The position numbers were made by a program, and so were the translations under genes. Shown here in pieces: positions 22,103-33,074 of a DNA stretch of 64,000 nt (position 1 is the first letter of the stretch; each line of letters opens with the position of its first letter). Where the stretch lies: NCBI GenBank assembly GCA_028571685.1, contig CM053158.1, positions 61,906,001 through 61,970,000 of the forward strand. The letters run 5' to 3'. The notes beneath the pieces were generated by a model. That model worked only from the letters and a program-made list of their open reading frames with translations. It was not told the origin of the DNA and searched no databases. This DNA comes from Heterohyrax brucei. Lineage: Eukaryota > Chordata > Mammalia > Hyracoidea > Procaviidae.

Positions 22103-22780
22103 CACTCTCTCCCCAGCAGTCAGAGGATGGAAGATCTCTAACTGCAGCAGCTGTGACCACAGGGGAAAGCCTACAAGGGGTAACGGGAGAGAAGCATCAT
22201 GTGATCAGAAGGCAGAAATCAATACCACTGATGGCATACTGACAGAAGGAAACAAAGTGAGTCCTGGGTGACATATTTTGAACCACTGATTTAAACTTAC
22301 TTGAAGCTAGATATATCTCTGGACTTACCAGTTACATGAACCAGGTCAATTTCTGTTTGTTTTTCTTTTACTAGTAAAACCTTTCCCTCTTTCCCCTACA
22401 AATCTTAACACACACACATACATAAACACAAATAAATACATTCTATGTTGTCCTTTTGATTTGGCTCAAATATTTTAGTGTTGTATGGTCTGAAGACAGA
22501 AAAATTTATGAGCTATGAGTCTTTCAGTTGCTTGGACTATCTTAATTTGATGTGTACCTACATAATAGTAGGCCTTCCTAGCTTTCTCTGAAACATACAC
22601 GTGCCATTTCTGGGAATTTGAATTCTTGTATTCTAACCCTGAGTCTATTATTCAGTACTTTTCATTTATTATTTGGAGATATTCCATGAAAATTGTGGCA
22701 GCCTAAATTTAAATGTATAAATGTAACATCTGGTTTGGGTTGTGACAGGTACAGAGCTTGGAAGTCATCACTTTCACTTT
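22103..22780. other. Unclassified intergenic DNA
   Basis: No gene-like frame. It contains a short 'acacacacatacataaacac' low-complexity patch at about 22410-22430. Confidence 0.35.
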
Positions 22781-24010
22781 TTACAGCAAGAAAAATGTTG
22801 AAAAACTGAAAATCAATGACTTTTCTTGGACACGTCAGACAATTGAGGTTACAGGATGAATCACCACCCTAGAACCTGGAGACACAGGGAAGTATAGTGA
22901 ATCACAGTAGAAATCTGCTTACCTGGACAAGAAACAGCTGGAGTAATAAGCTAGCAGAAACACTTACAAGGTAATTTTGATGAATTGTTGGATGTTGAGT
23001 ATTTACACGAGAATAAGAAATTCCTCGGGGCTATAGTCTTAGGGAAGTCCCTACACTGTTATGCATTTTACATATAGTAACTTCACTGGTTTCTTATGAT
23101 GAATAGCTAAGAACAATCCCTTCATGTTTTTTGCAAAGAAAGGGGGAAAGGTAAACATTTTTGAATATGTCCAAAATATCTTCCCTAACAAAATGCGATG
23201 CAGGAGATAAAACCATTACAGAGCCTTATCTGACACTGAGGAAGAACAATTATCCAACTCCTACTCCCTCTAACCTTCCAGTCTTACCTAAATTTGGGGA
23301 GGGAAGCTAATAGACACTTCTGAAAGTGACAGTCCAGGGACAAAGGCACACTTAGAGACTACAATGTAATCACAAGATTATAGAAAACTTACCCTCCAGT
23401 ATGTTTTGCATCACATTACAGAGGCCCAGTAAAATAATGTTTAAATTGATGATTGGGCACCATCCTAGATTCTATATTCAGCAAAATTTTCTTTCAAAAG
23501 TGAATGAGAAACAAGGACTTTTGCAGACAAAAACTGAGAGAACTCATTGCCAGCAGACCTGCCTGTAAGAAACATGAAAATAAATTCTTCAGGGAGAAGG
23601 GAAATGATATAGGCCAGGGACTTGGATCTACTTAAAGGATGGAAAAATATCAGATAAGAAATGGATGAAGGAAAATAAAATCTTTTCTTGTTCTGAATTT
23701 ATTTAATAATGATTTATTCAAAACCACAGTAACAATAATGAATTGGGTTGTTATACCACATGAACAAGCAAAATGAATGCCAGTAATGCTGTTGTCAGGT
23801 AACATTTTCAACTCTAATGCTTTGATAAGGTAACACTAACATGGTATATTATTTGTTATTTGAAAGTAGATTTTGATTAGTTATAAAAATATATTGCAAA
23901 TTGTAGGACAACCACGTGATTTTTTAAAAAAACTATAATTGATATGCTGAAAGTGCAGAGAAAAGGAATCCTATAAAATTCTCAGTTAAAACCAGAAGAG
24001 AGGCAGAGTC
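22781..24010 (+). mobile_element. Old L1: ORF1 3' end and intergenic spacer
   Basis: 23440-23690 matches the nucleotide pattern of the ORF1 3' end of L1M elements ('attctatattcagcaaaatt', 'gagaactcattgccagcaga', 'aaattcttcagggagaaggg'). 23700-24010 matches the following spacer. The upstream part is more diverged. All frames are broken. It is a separate element from the L1 that starts at 24641. Confidence 0.55.
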
Positions 24011-24039
24011 TAGATGATGTTACTGGGCAAAACTCCAGA

Positions 24040-24640
24040 TTCTTGTTACCTGCCCCTAAAAGCCAATCTCTGAGACAGGTATCGGGGTGAGTGATCAAAA
24101 AGAAGTTTATTATTGTGCACTAGCAGACACAGGGAGCAGGGAGGATTCTCTCCATCAAGAACCTGCTCAGATTTTGTCAGGTAAGGTCGAAATATTTAAA
24201 GGGAGAAACCATTTGTAAATGGAGGGAATAATGTGGGCAGTTGGGGCACTGTAGGGGGTCTTCTGGGTGGAGGTCATCCACTTCACAACCTACCAAGCCA
24301 TCACCAGCCATCAAAGAAACAAAATGGTGATAGACATCATCTGGCAAGCAATCTGATAAAGAATGCTCAAACACAAGGTACTTCACTGTGTTCCCTGCCC
24401 CGTGCTTAATTTCTTTATCATTCATTAATAATTCACTTATCAAAACAAAAGGAGTCATTCATTGCCTATAGTTCACTAAATCTATACTGGTGTCTCCATG
24501 AGCCCCATCCTAGTGTCCATGCCTGAAGTTTGTGGAACATGGAGGTCATATCTTCCCTGGGAATTTGGGGTGATCTGAAACAAAGCCTCTCAGGCCTTCA
24601 ATCTTAAGTATCACTCACCCTGGGGCTTTTCAGCCTCCAG
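24040..24640 (-). mobile_element. Probable LTR, family not identified
   Basis: On the minus strand there is an AATAAA at about 24107-24112 ('aataaacttctttttgatca') and a possible TATA-like 'tttaaatatttcg' near 24195. The left border candidate is 'tgttacctgcccc'. The right border is near 24640. No gene content and no target duplication resolved. Confidence 0.45.
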
Positions 24641-25246
24641 TTTCAATGGCAGTTGCACCAGTCCATCCCTCTGCAACCAAGACCCTCAAAATTAAGTAGG
24701 ACAGATGTAGACATCAATCTGTGTATCTTGAACTTTAAAAGAGGGGATAAAGTATTAAATTGGAAGCTAGTGAGAAGAAGAATGATCAAAAATGGTGAAT
24801 GAGTAGAGACATGGAACTTCCCTGAGAAACTGGCATGGCACAGTGCAACCATCTTGAGATAGAGCCAAAAATCCTGTACGAAGAGCACATAAAGTCACCT
24901 TCACTGAATTCTCAGTAGAAGATAGAGGAAAATGCAGACACATTCAGAGAAAAGTAAGCATGCTTCTATAGTCCCTACCTTTCTGGCACATAGTAGCTTG
25001 AACTGACCCATCCCAGCAGTTTTAACTGCTGGGGACCAGCCCCACATCCCTCTCTTCCAACCATCCCTACCAGGCAGCCCAGCACTGCTGCATCACAGGT
25101 AAGTGACCTGCCTTACCCACCTGGACAAGGTGGTAGAAGCTATCTTGCCAACAGATGAGCAAGCAATAAAGCATGCCCAACTCAACCAACCTAGACATAG
25201 CAAAACAAACCAAAAAACAGGACAAAACAAAAATATAATCAATTAT

Positions 25247-27249
25247 TGTCATGGATGATATTGTGTCCCTCCCAAAAATGTGTGTAGCAATTTGGCTAGG
25301 CCATGATTCCCGGTATTGTGATGTTTCTGTATGGTATGAACCTTGCCTCTGTGATGTTAAAGAGGGAAAATGGGTGGCAGTTAAGTTGGTGGGGCAGGAC
25401 TCAATGTGTGGAATTATATTGTGCCTTTGGGCAAACTATTGGCATATAACAGAGAGGAAGACAAGCACAGAGTTGGGGACCACATACCATCAGAAAGGAA
25501 GCAGGGCCAGGACCTATAGACATCCTTAGGAATTGACCTGTGGTCCCTGAGCATCAGGATCTCCCAGTCTGCAGGAAGACTGGTGGCAAGGACTATTCTC
25601 CAGAACCAGTAGAGAAAATCTTCCCCTGGAGCTGACATCTTGAATTTAGACTTCTAGCCTGATGGACTGTGACAAAATAAAATTTCTCTTTTTAAATGCC
25701 ACTTACTTGTGGTGTTTATGTTAAAGCAGCACTAGATGACTAAGATAGAATTTGATACTGAGAGACTGGAACACTGTTCTAATGCCAAAAGCCAAGTGCC
25801 GTCGAGTCAGATCCGACTCATGGCGACCCTAGGGGCCAGAGTAGAACTGACCCCCAGAGTATTCAAGGAGTGGCTGTTCTAATAGACACCTAAAATGTAA
25901 AAATAGTTTTGAAACTGCAAAGGGAAAAAAGACTCAGAAGAAACTAAAAAGAACTGCTAACATGAGAGACGGGGCAAGATGGTGAGAAGCACAATAGAAC
26001 TGGCAATGCAGAAACAGACCAGTGTGGGACACTGCTGGTGCCAGCCTACTGAGCAAGAGAGCTCAGGAGGCTTCTTTGAGAAGTGGGGTGCCTCCAGGCT
26101 CTTAAACTGGTGGAGCTACAGAACTTTGGAATACCCGCCCACATAGGGCAGGTGTGGACATGAGGCCTGCACCATGAAGCCACAGGAAGCTGAAGCTGAA
26201 GAAACAATGAGAAGCTGAGCTGCCTCACTCTCAAAATGTATGGCTGTGATCTCAGAGGATTCTAAGGATGGAACCATAGCCCCTGGTGTTCCTAAGGGTG
26301 GAGTTGCCACTAAGCTAGACTAGGGAAATGGTGCACCTAAAGGGATCAGAGTTGTTGTGCCAGTGGACCTGGAGGGTAGAGCTGTAGCAAAGGGCTGAGC
26401 CTCGCCTCAGAGTCCAGAGAGTGTGGTCAATACAAACAGTCTTGAGGGTAAGTTCATTGTGTAAAACATCTTAGAGAATGGAAGATAATTTTCAAGCCTG
26501 GAGGGCTAAAGTGATGTGTTCTGCCAATTTGCTTGATACCTGTCATGCCTTCTTCTGCTGCAATTTCTCCTGTTTGTAATGGAAGTATTTAAATTGTGCC
26601 CATTCTGCCATTGTGTTTTGTAAACAGATAACTTATGTTCTAGGTTTCACAGTTGAATAGGAATTTCTGGAGTTTGGACTTGGACTTAAGTCTTTTGCTA
26701 TGATATGATGATATGAATTGTTTCCCATGTTCTAAGGATGTGATTTTTGGGGTGCCAAAGGGTGGAATGTTGTGGATTTAGTTGTGTCCCCCCCCAGAAT
26801 GTGTGTTGCAATCTAGCTAGGCCATGATTCCCAGCATGATTGTAAACTCTGTCTCTATGATGTTAATGAGGGAGGATGGGTGGCAGTTGTGTTGGTGGCA
26901 GGACACTATGTGTGGGATTCTTTATTGTGCCTTGGGGCTACCTCTTTAGATATAAAGGAGGAGGAAACAAGCAGAGTTGGGGATGTCATACCACCAGGAA
27001 AAAAGCAGTGCCAGGAGCTTAGTGTGTCTTTTGGAAAGACCTGGGATACCTGGGCATCAGAAGCTCCCAGTCCAGGGGAAGATTAACAACAAAGACCTTT
27101 CTCCATAGCCAGAAGAGAAGGTCTTCCCCTGGAGCTGACACCCTGAATTTGAACTTTTAATCTGCTGGACTGCGGCAAAGTGAAATTTCTCTTTTTAAAG
27201 TCATCCACTGGTGATATTTGTGTTAAAGCTGCACTAGATGACTAAGACA
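25247..27249 (+). mobile_element. Complete two-LTR MaLR element
   Basis: The 5' LTR (25247-25745) and 3' LTR (26768-27249) belong to the same lineage-specific MaLR family. They flank a ~1.0 kb interior that starts like other MaLR interiors ('gatactgagagactggaaca', then 'ttttgaaactgcaaaggg'). A perfect 5-bp duplication 'attat' lies at 25242-25246 and 27250-27254. The interior has no gag or pol frame, consistent with a non-autonomous ERVL-dependent element. It carries one AfroSINE. Most other copies here are solo LTRs, so this one preserves the internal structure. Confidence 0.9.
25785..25872 (-). mobile_element. AfroSINE, 5'-truncated
   Basis: A short copy with the very clear tail 'gtgccgtcgagtcagatccg' (shown as on the plus strand). 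It is flanked by 'ctgttctaat' on both sides and sits in the interior of the MaLR element. Its good preservation suggests a recent insertion. Confidence 0.85.
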
Positions 27250-27389
27250 ATTATGAAAGTAAATAACATGCAAATATCTCAGAGATAGCTGACTATATCA
27301 AAACATATTTAAAAAGCAGGGCAACATGACTCTAGTAAGTAACCAAAATAAACAATCAGATAATTGTCTGGTAGAATAAAAGTCATTGG

Positions 27390-28260
27390 AACTACCTGAT
27401 ATGAAATTCAAAATATTAATACTTAGGGCTCTCCAGGAAACAGAAAACAAATCAAGGAAAACACAGATAAAACTAAGGAAAAATAGACAAAATTATGGAA
27501 AATACAGACAAAACCAACAAACACATAGAGCCAAAATCAAAGAAAACACAGAAATTTTTTTTAAAAAATTCAGCAAAATAATGCAAGAGGAAAACATTAA
27601 AATAGCCAAATAATTAGAAATCATACAAAACAGCAAGTAGAAATTCAAAAGGTAAATAAGAAACTGAAAGAGGTAGGAGAAAATTTGAAACAACAGAAGA
27701 CAGAATCAGTGAGATTGAAGATCAATCCATGAGTACCACTCTGCGTGAGAAAAGAAAATCAGAGAAAAGAATGAAGAAAACCTAAGAATTACATGGAACA
27801 TGTGAAATTTGCATGTGATTGGAGTTCCAGAACAGGGAGCGAAATGGAAAACACAGTGATTATTGAAAATTTCCTGGCAGAAGACTTTCTTAATATTATG
27901 AAAAATGAAGAGCTGATCATCCATGAAGTACAATGAACCTCACACAGAATGAACCCCAGAAGACAGTCAACAAGACATATTATAATCATACTTGCCAAAA
28001 CCAAAGAAAAAGAAAATCCTGACAGCAACTTGAAAAAAATGAAGTCATTTTAAAAGGCCAAACCAGAAGAGTGAATTCTGATCACACATCAAAAACCATG
28101 CAGGCAAAAAGGCAGTGGACTGATACATATAAAACTTTGAAAGAGAGAAACTGCCAACCAAGAATAATATATCCTGCAAAACTCCCACTCAAATAACAAT
28201 GGACAAATTAGGACATTTCCAGATAAACAGAAATTAAAAGAATTTGTAAACATCAAATGA
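27390..28260 (+). pseudogene. L1 ORF1 of the ancestral L1, degraded
   Basis: The nucleotide order follows ORF1: start of the coding region near 'gaactacctgatatgaaatt', a lysine/glutamine-rich coiled-coil part (27386-27613, 'ENKSRKTQIKLRKNRQN'), the RRM part ('gaaaatttcctggcagaaga'), and a C-terminal part ending 'ttccagataaacagaaatta'. Several frameshifts and stops are present, and no frame exceeds about 75 codons. Confidence 0.75.
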
Positions 28261-28756
28261 AAAGTATAAGAAATATTGAAGGGAGTCCTTCTGTTAGATA
28301 ACCAACAACATCAGACAATAACGTGAGGCGAGGATAAAAGATGGCATCAGTGATATAAAAACCTAGGTAAAGAACTGTCAATAATAAAACAAAATTAAAG
28401 AATTTTTAAAAAGGGAACCAGAGACATCAATCTGTAAATCATGACAATGTCAAAACAATAAAAGGGGAGAACAAATGATATAGGTATAGCACTTTCAAAT
28501 GGAGAGAAAACTGAGGTTATATCAATTAATAAATAACTAGTTTAAATGAAGGAAGATAAGTGTAAATTTCAAGGTAACCACAAGGATAGTTAACAAACCA
28601 GCTCATAAAAATAAAAAAGAAGAAAAATGTAAACACTCAATAAACATAATTTCTATAATGATAAAAGAAATTCTACGAACAAAAATAACTCAGCATCAGC
28701 AAGGAGGAGAAACAAAGAAAATATCAACACCACACACAAAGAAAAGCCACAACAAC

Positions 28757-29423
28757 ATGACAGTAATAAAACCAGTGCTACTGATAATCACACTGAATGC
28801 AAACAGCTTAAATGCACACACAAAGAGCCATACAGTTGCAGAATGGATTAAAAAACCAAAAACAACCCATCAATATGCTGTCTGTAAGATATACAGCTTA
28901 GACACAAAGGCATAAATATATTAAAAATCAAAGGATGGAAAAAATATATCAAGCAAACTGAAACAAAAAAAAGCAGCAATGGTAATACTAATCTTAGATA
29001 AAACAGATTTTAAGGAAAATCCACCATGAAAAACAAGAAAAGACATTATATAACGATCGAAAAGAAAATCAAGCCTGAAGACATAATTATAATAAACATT
29101 TATGAACCTGAAAGCAGGGCTCCAAAATACATAAAACAAACTCTAAACAGCACTGAAGGAGAAACAGACAGCTCCATGATAACAGTAGGAGACTTGAACT
29201 TAACACTTGTGATAAAGGAGAGAAATCCTAGAAACTTAACCAAGATACAGAAGATCTAAGGGCCACAATCAACCAACTTTACCTCATAGACTCTCCACCC
29301 AACAGCCACAAAATGCATTATTTTCTAATGCACATGGAATATTCTCCAGGATAGATCACATTTTAGGCCACAAAGCAACCCTCAGTAAAATCTAGAACAC
29401 TGAGATTATCTCTGAACACATCT
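28757..29423 (+). pseudogene. L1 ORF2 endonuclease part of the ancestral L1
   Basis: It opens with an in-frame ATG at 28757 ('MTVIKPVLLIITLNANSLNA') and shows the endonuclease order: a 'KIYSLDTKA' region, 'IINIYEPESRAPKYIKQTL', 'MITVGDLNLTL', then the 'caggatagatcacattttag' block. Frames are broken by stops. The in-frame start codon here contrasts with the two younger L1s in the window. Confidence 0.75.
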
Positions 29424-30182
29424 TTTTTTTTTTTTTTTTAGGGTTTATTTATTTATTTTATTATTATAATTGAGTGAAAATGTACATTTCCACATAAATT
29501 TACATGCCTGCCTACATGCAGCTCCCACAGCTCTCCACTCTTCCTCTCCATTCTATACAAGTCATATCCTCCTAACAATCTCCTATCCCCTCCTCTCCAC
29601 CTTCTCCCCTGCCTCCAGTAAGAGGTCAGGAAGATGACATCCTATAGATGCACAGAACGGTAAAGTGCACACATGATATGGTCACTCTGAGTCACCAAGT
29701 CCAATCCATTTGTGTCTGAAGAGTTGACCTCCATTATAATTTATGGACAGGGCAGCATCAGAGCTAGAGGCCATGCTCCTAGGGGAACTCTGAGGCCCCT
29801 GGACTATCAGTTGTGGTCTTTTAGTGGAGATCTCAGTGTGTACCCCTTTTTATTCTTGTGTTGCCAGTGACATTCAACTTTGTGAGCCTCATCATGGCTA
29901 TCGCTGGTGGTGGCCAGGCACCATCCTGTTCTTCCAGTCACATGTTGATGTAGTCACCCACTCAAGAGAGTCTCTCTGTCTTCTGGGTTCTCTTTCCCCC
30001 ATGTCATTTTGGTCCTTGGTGATCATCTGTTCCTGTTGAGTTTGGATCATTTGTTGTATCTCAGATGGCAGCTTGGCAGCTTTTAAGACTCCAGACATCA
30101 CTCACCAATGTGGGGTGCAGAAGACTTTCTTAGCAAAATGATAGCTTTGCCAATTGGCTTCGATTTCTCCTGAGACCATGAT
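29424..30182 (-). mobile_element. 5'-truncated young L1 3' UTR
   Basis: A T-run (29421-29439), then the young-type L1 3' UTR read backwards ('gagtgaaaatgtacattt', 'cagtgacattcaac', 'ggcagcttggcagcttttaa'). Flanking copies of 'cacatctt' (29417-29424 and 30183-30190) mark a target-site duplication inside ORF2 of the ancestral L1. It belongs to the same 3'-UTR type as L1-A and L1-B. Confidence 0.85.
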
Positions 30183-30814
30183 CACATCTTTCTTGATCAA
30201 AACACTGTAAGAATGGAAAATAACAACAGAACGACCAAGGTTCTGGTGGTGGGGCAGGCATAGAACCTGAATAAAACTTTGCTTAAAAAATACTGGATAA
30301 TAGAAGAGATCTAAGATGGAATTAAAAAAAAAAACCAATTCCTAGAATCTAATGAGAAATAAAGTGCATCATACCATAACTGTTAGGACACAGCAAAGGC
30401 AGTGCTCAGAGGTAAATTTATAGCACACAACAAGAAGGAAAAAGGGCAAAAATCAAAATATTAACACTACAACTCAAATTTGAAGAGAACAGTGAAAGAA
30501 GACAGTAGTCACCAGAAGAAGAGCAATAATGAAGTTCAGAGCAGAAATACATGAAATAAAGAAAAGAAAACAATATATATAAAAAGTCAACAAGACCATA
30601 AGTTGATTTCTTGAAAGATCAGCATAACTGACAAACCTTTGGCCAAACTGACAAAAGAGAAACAGGAGAGAAATTGTATGAAGCAAATAAAAAGATAGGA
30701 GACATTACAACAGATCCAACTGCAATAAAAGGACCATAACAGAGTGCTACAAAAATGTGTTCTCTACAGACTTGAAAACCTAGAAGAAATGGAAACGTTT
30801 CCAGACACATACTA

Positions 30815-31270
30815 TGTCTCAGTCATCTAGTGCTGTTATAACAGAAATACTACAAGTGGATGGGTTTAACAAAGAAATTTATTTCTTCAAGGTAAGATGG
30901 GCTAAAAGTCCCAACTCAGGGCATCAGCTCCAGAGGAGGTCTTTTTCACTCTGTAGACCTTCTTGTCAACATTCCTCCAGAGTAGAAACTTTTCTATGCA
31001 GAGACCCCGGGTTCAAAGGATGTGCTCTGCTCCTGGCACTGCTGTGTCTCTCTGCTCACTTCTTTCTCATATCTCAAGAGATCACCTCAAGACACTATAC
31101 TATCTGTAGATTGAGTCCTACTTCACCAACACAACTACAGCCCATCCTCTCTCACTAACATCACACAGGCAGAATTTACTACATATAGGAAAATCACACA
31201 ATACTAGGCATCATGACCCAGTCAAACTGATTGACACATTTTTTTAGAGGACACAAGTCAATCCATGACA
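30815..31270 (-). mobile_element. Solo MaLR LTR
   Basis: The LTR reads 'tgtctcagtcatctagtgct' to 'gtcaatccatgaca' within ORF2 of the ancestral L1, which continues on both sides ('ccagacacatacta' and 'cattacctacctaaac'). The five flanking bases are 'tacta' and 'catta', a duplication with two mismatches. Confidence 0.85.
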
Positions 31271-31323
31271 CATTACCTACCTAAACTAAAATAAGGTGAT
31301 GTACAAAATCTGAACAGACCTAT

Positions 31324-31725
31324 TGTCATGTATTGAGTTATGTCCCTCCAAAAATGTGTTCAGTGATTTGGCAGGGCCATGATTTCTAGTATTGTGTGAT
31401 GTTACTTCATGTTGTAAATTCTGCCTCTATAATGTTAATGAGTGAGGATGGGTAGTAGTTGTGTTAGTGGGGCAGGACTCAATATGTGGGACTGTATTGT
31501 GCCTTGAGGCAATCTCTTGGAATGTAAATGAAAGAAAAGCAAGCAGAAAATGGGAGACCTTATACCACCAAGAAGCAGTGTCAAGAGCAGAGTACATTCT
31601 TTGGAAATGAAGTGGAGTCCCTTGGCCTCAGAAGCTCCCAGTCCAAGGAATTATTGATAACAAGGACCTTCCTCTAGAACCAACAGACACAGCCTTGTCC
31701 TGGAGTTGATGCCTTGAACTTAGAA
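31324..31725 (+). mobile_element. MaLR LTR, 3' end lost
   Basis: It starts 'tgtcatgtattgagttatgt' and follows the family to 'gagttgatgccttgaactta'. It then breaks into an (AAAGG/AAAAG)n stretch (31727-31760), after which ancestral L1 sequence resumes ('gaaaattacagatcaacacg'). The LTR end and part of the L1 were deleted together. Confidence 0.8.
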
Positions 31726-31726
31726 A

Positions 31727-31760
31727 GGGAAGGAAAAGAAAAGAAAGGAAAGAAAAGAAA
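31727..31760. repeat. Purine-rich (AAAGG)n simple repeat
   Basis: A G/A-only tract at the deletion join between a truncated MaLR LTR and L1 sequence. Confidence 0.75.
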
Positions 31761-31853
31761 ATTACAGATCAACACGTCATGAATACAGAAACAAAAATTC
31801 TCAATAAAATTCTAACTAAGGAATTCAGCATCAGATCAAAAAGTAATACACTG

Positions 31854-32378
31854 TGTTTTAGTCAGCTAGGGCTGCTGTAACAGAAATACCACAGAGTGGA
31901 TGGCTTTAACAAAGGAAAGTTTATTCTTACATAGACTGGTAGGCTGCAAGTCCATATTCAGGGTGTCCACTCCAGGGGAAGGCTTTCCCCCTTGTCGGTT
32001 CTGGAGGAAAGTCTGGTATTGCAGCAGTTTTTGTCCAGGGAGCATCTTGGCACAAGAACCTCAGGTCTGAAGGACCTGCTCTTCTCCCAGTGCTGCTTTC
32101 TTGATGATATGAGGTTGCCAATTCTCAGCCTGCTTCCCTTTCCTTTTATCTCTTGCAGGATAAAAGGATTAAGGGTGGGGCAAGCCATACTCAAGGAAAA
32201 CTCCCTTTACAGAGGAGCAGGGATATGATCCTATGAAGGGATTTACAGTCCCACCCCAATCCTTTAACATGCAGTTTAGGAAAACCACAAAATGGAGGAC
32301 AGTCACAAGATCCTGGGAATCATGTCCCAGCCACATGGCTGCACATGTTTTTTGGGAGACACAATTCAATCCATGACA
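31854..32378 (-). mobile_element. Solo MaLR LTR
   Basis: The complete LTR reads 'tgttttagtcagctagggct' to 'aattcaatccatgaca' with a perfect 5-bp duplication 'cactg' (31849-31853 and 32379-32383). Removing it restores L1 reading 'taatacactgtgaccaagtg'. It is close in sequence to the copy at 12841-13341. Confidence 0.92.
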
Positions 32379-32557
32379 CACTGTGACCAAGTGGTATTTA
32401 TACCAGGTATGCAAGGATGGTTCAGCGTTAGAATATAACAGAACAAAACAGAGCCTAAGGAAAAATCACATGATCATCTCGATTGATGTGGAAAAGTCCT
32501 CTGATAAAGTCAAGACCCATTCCTCATCAAAACTCACAGTAAAACAGGAATAAAAGG

Positions 32558-33027
32558 TGTTGAAATGAGGCATAAGTGACAGCCTTTGAGGAAGGGTGCA
32601 GTAAAAATTTCAGGTATTAAAGAAAGCCCCAGGAAACAACTTAGTAGCAGAAAATACCATAGAGTAATCTCACCTTTGTCTTACAAAACATCTGTCACAA
32701 GACAAGCCTAGGGACAGCTTTGCAAATGACCCCTAGACCTTGACCACGGACAGCCTTGCAAGTGACCCCTAGACCTTGACCACATTTTACAACTAACAGG
32801 AATTCCAGGTGGCCTTAACCAATCAATGTAAAGGTCAGTTCCCCCTCCCTGCTTTGTAATCTCATGACTTAAATACTGGGTGCTGAGGAAGCTCATCGTC
32901 GCCCCCTGCTCTATGTAGTTTGGGGTGCATCCCTGGTGCACCAATATTTTTCTATTGGGCATATTTTTTAATAAAATTTAACCTTTAAAGTAACAGTGTC
33001 ACATCTTGAAAAATCGCGGACCTAACA
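32558..33027 (+). mobile_element. Solo ERV LTR with duplicated enhancer-like unit
   Basis: A 470-bp LTR with TG...CA ends ('tgttgaaatgaggcataa' to 'cgcggacctaaca') and a perfect 5-bp duplication 'aaagg' (32553-32557 and 33028-33032). The U3 holds two adjacent 36-bp copies ('ggacagc.ttgcaa.tgacc', 32712-32747 and 32748-32783). There is a TATA-like 'cttaaatac' near 32868 and an AATAAA at 32970-32975. The TSD size points to ERVL or ERV2 type. It differs from the MaLR family here, and no internal region remains. Confidence 0.88.
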
Positions 33028-33074
33028 AAAGGGAAATTACTCAATATAATAAAAGGCAGCTATACAAAATCACC

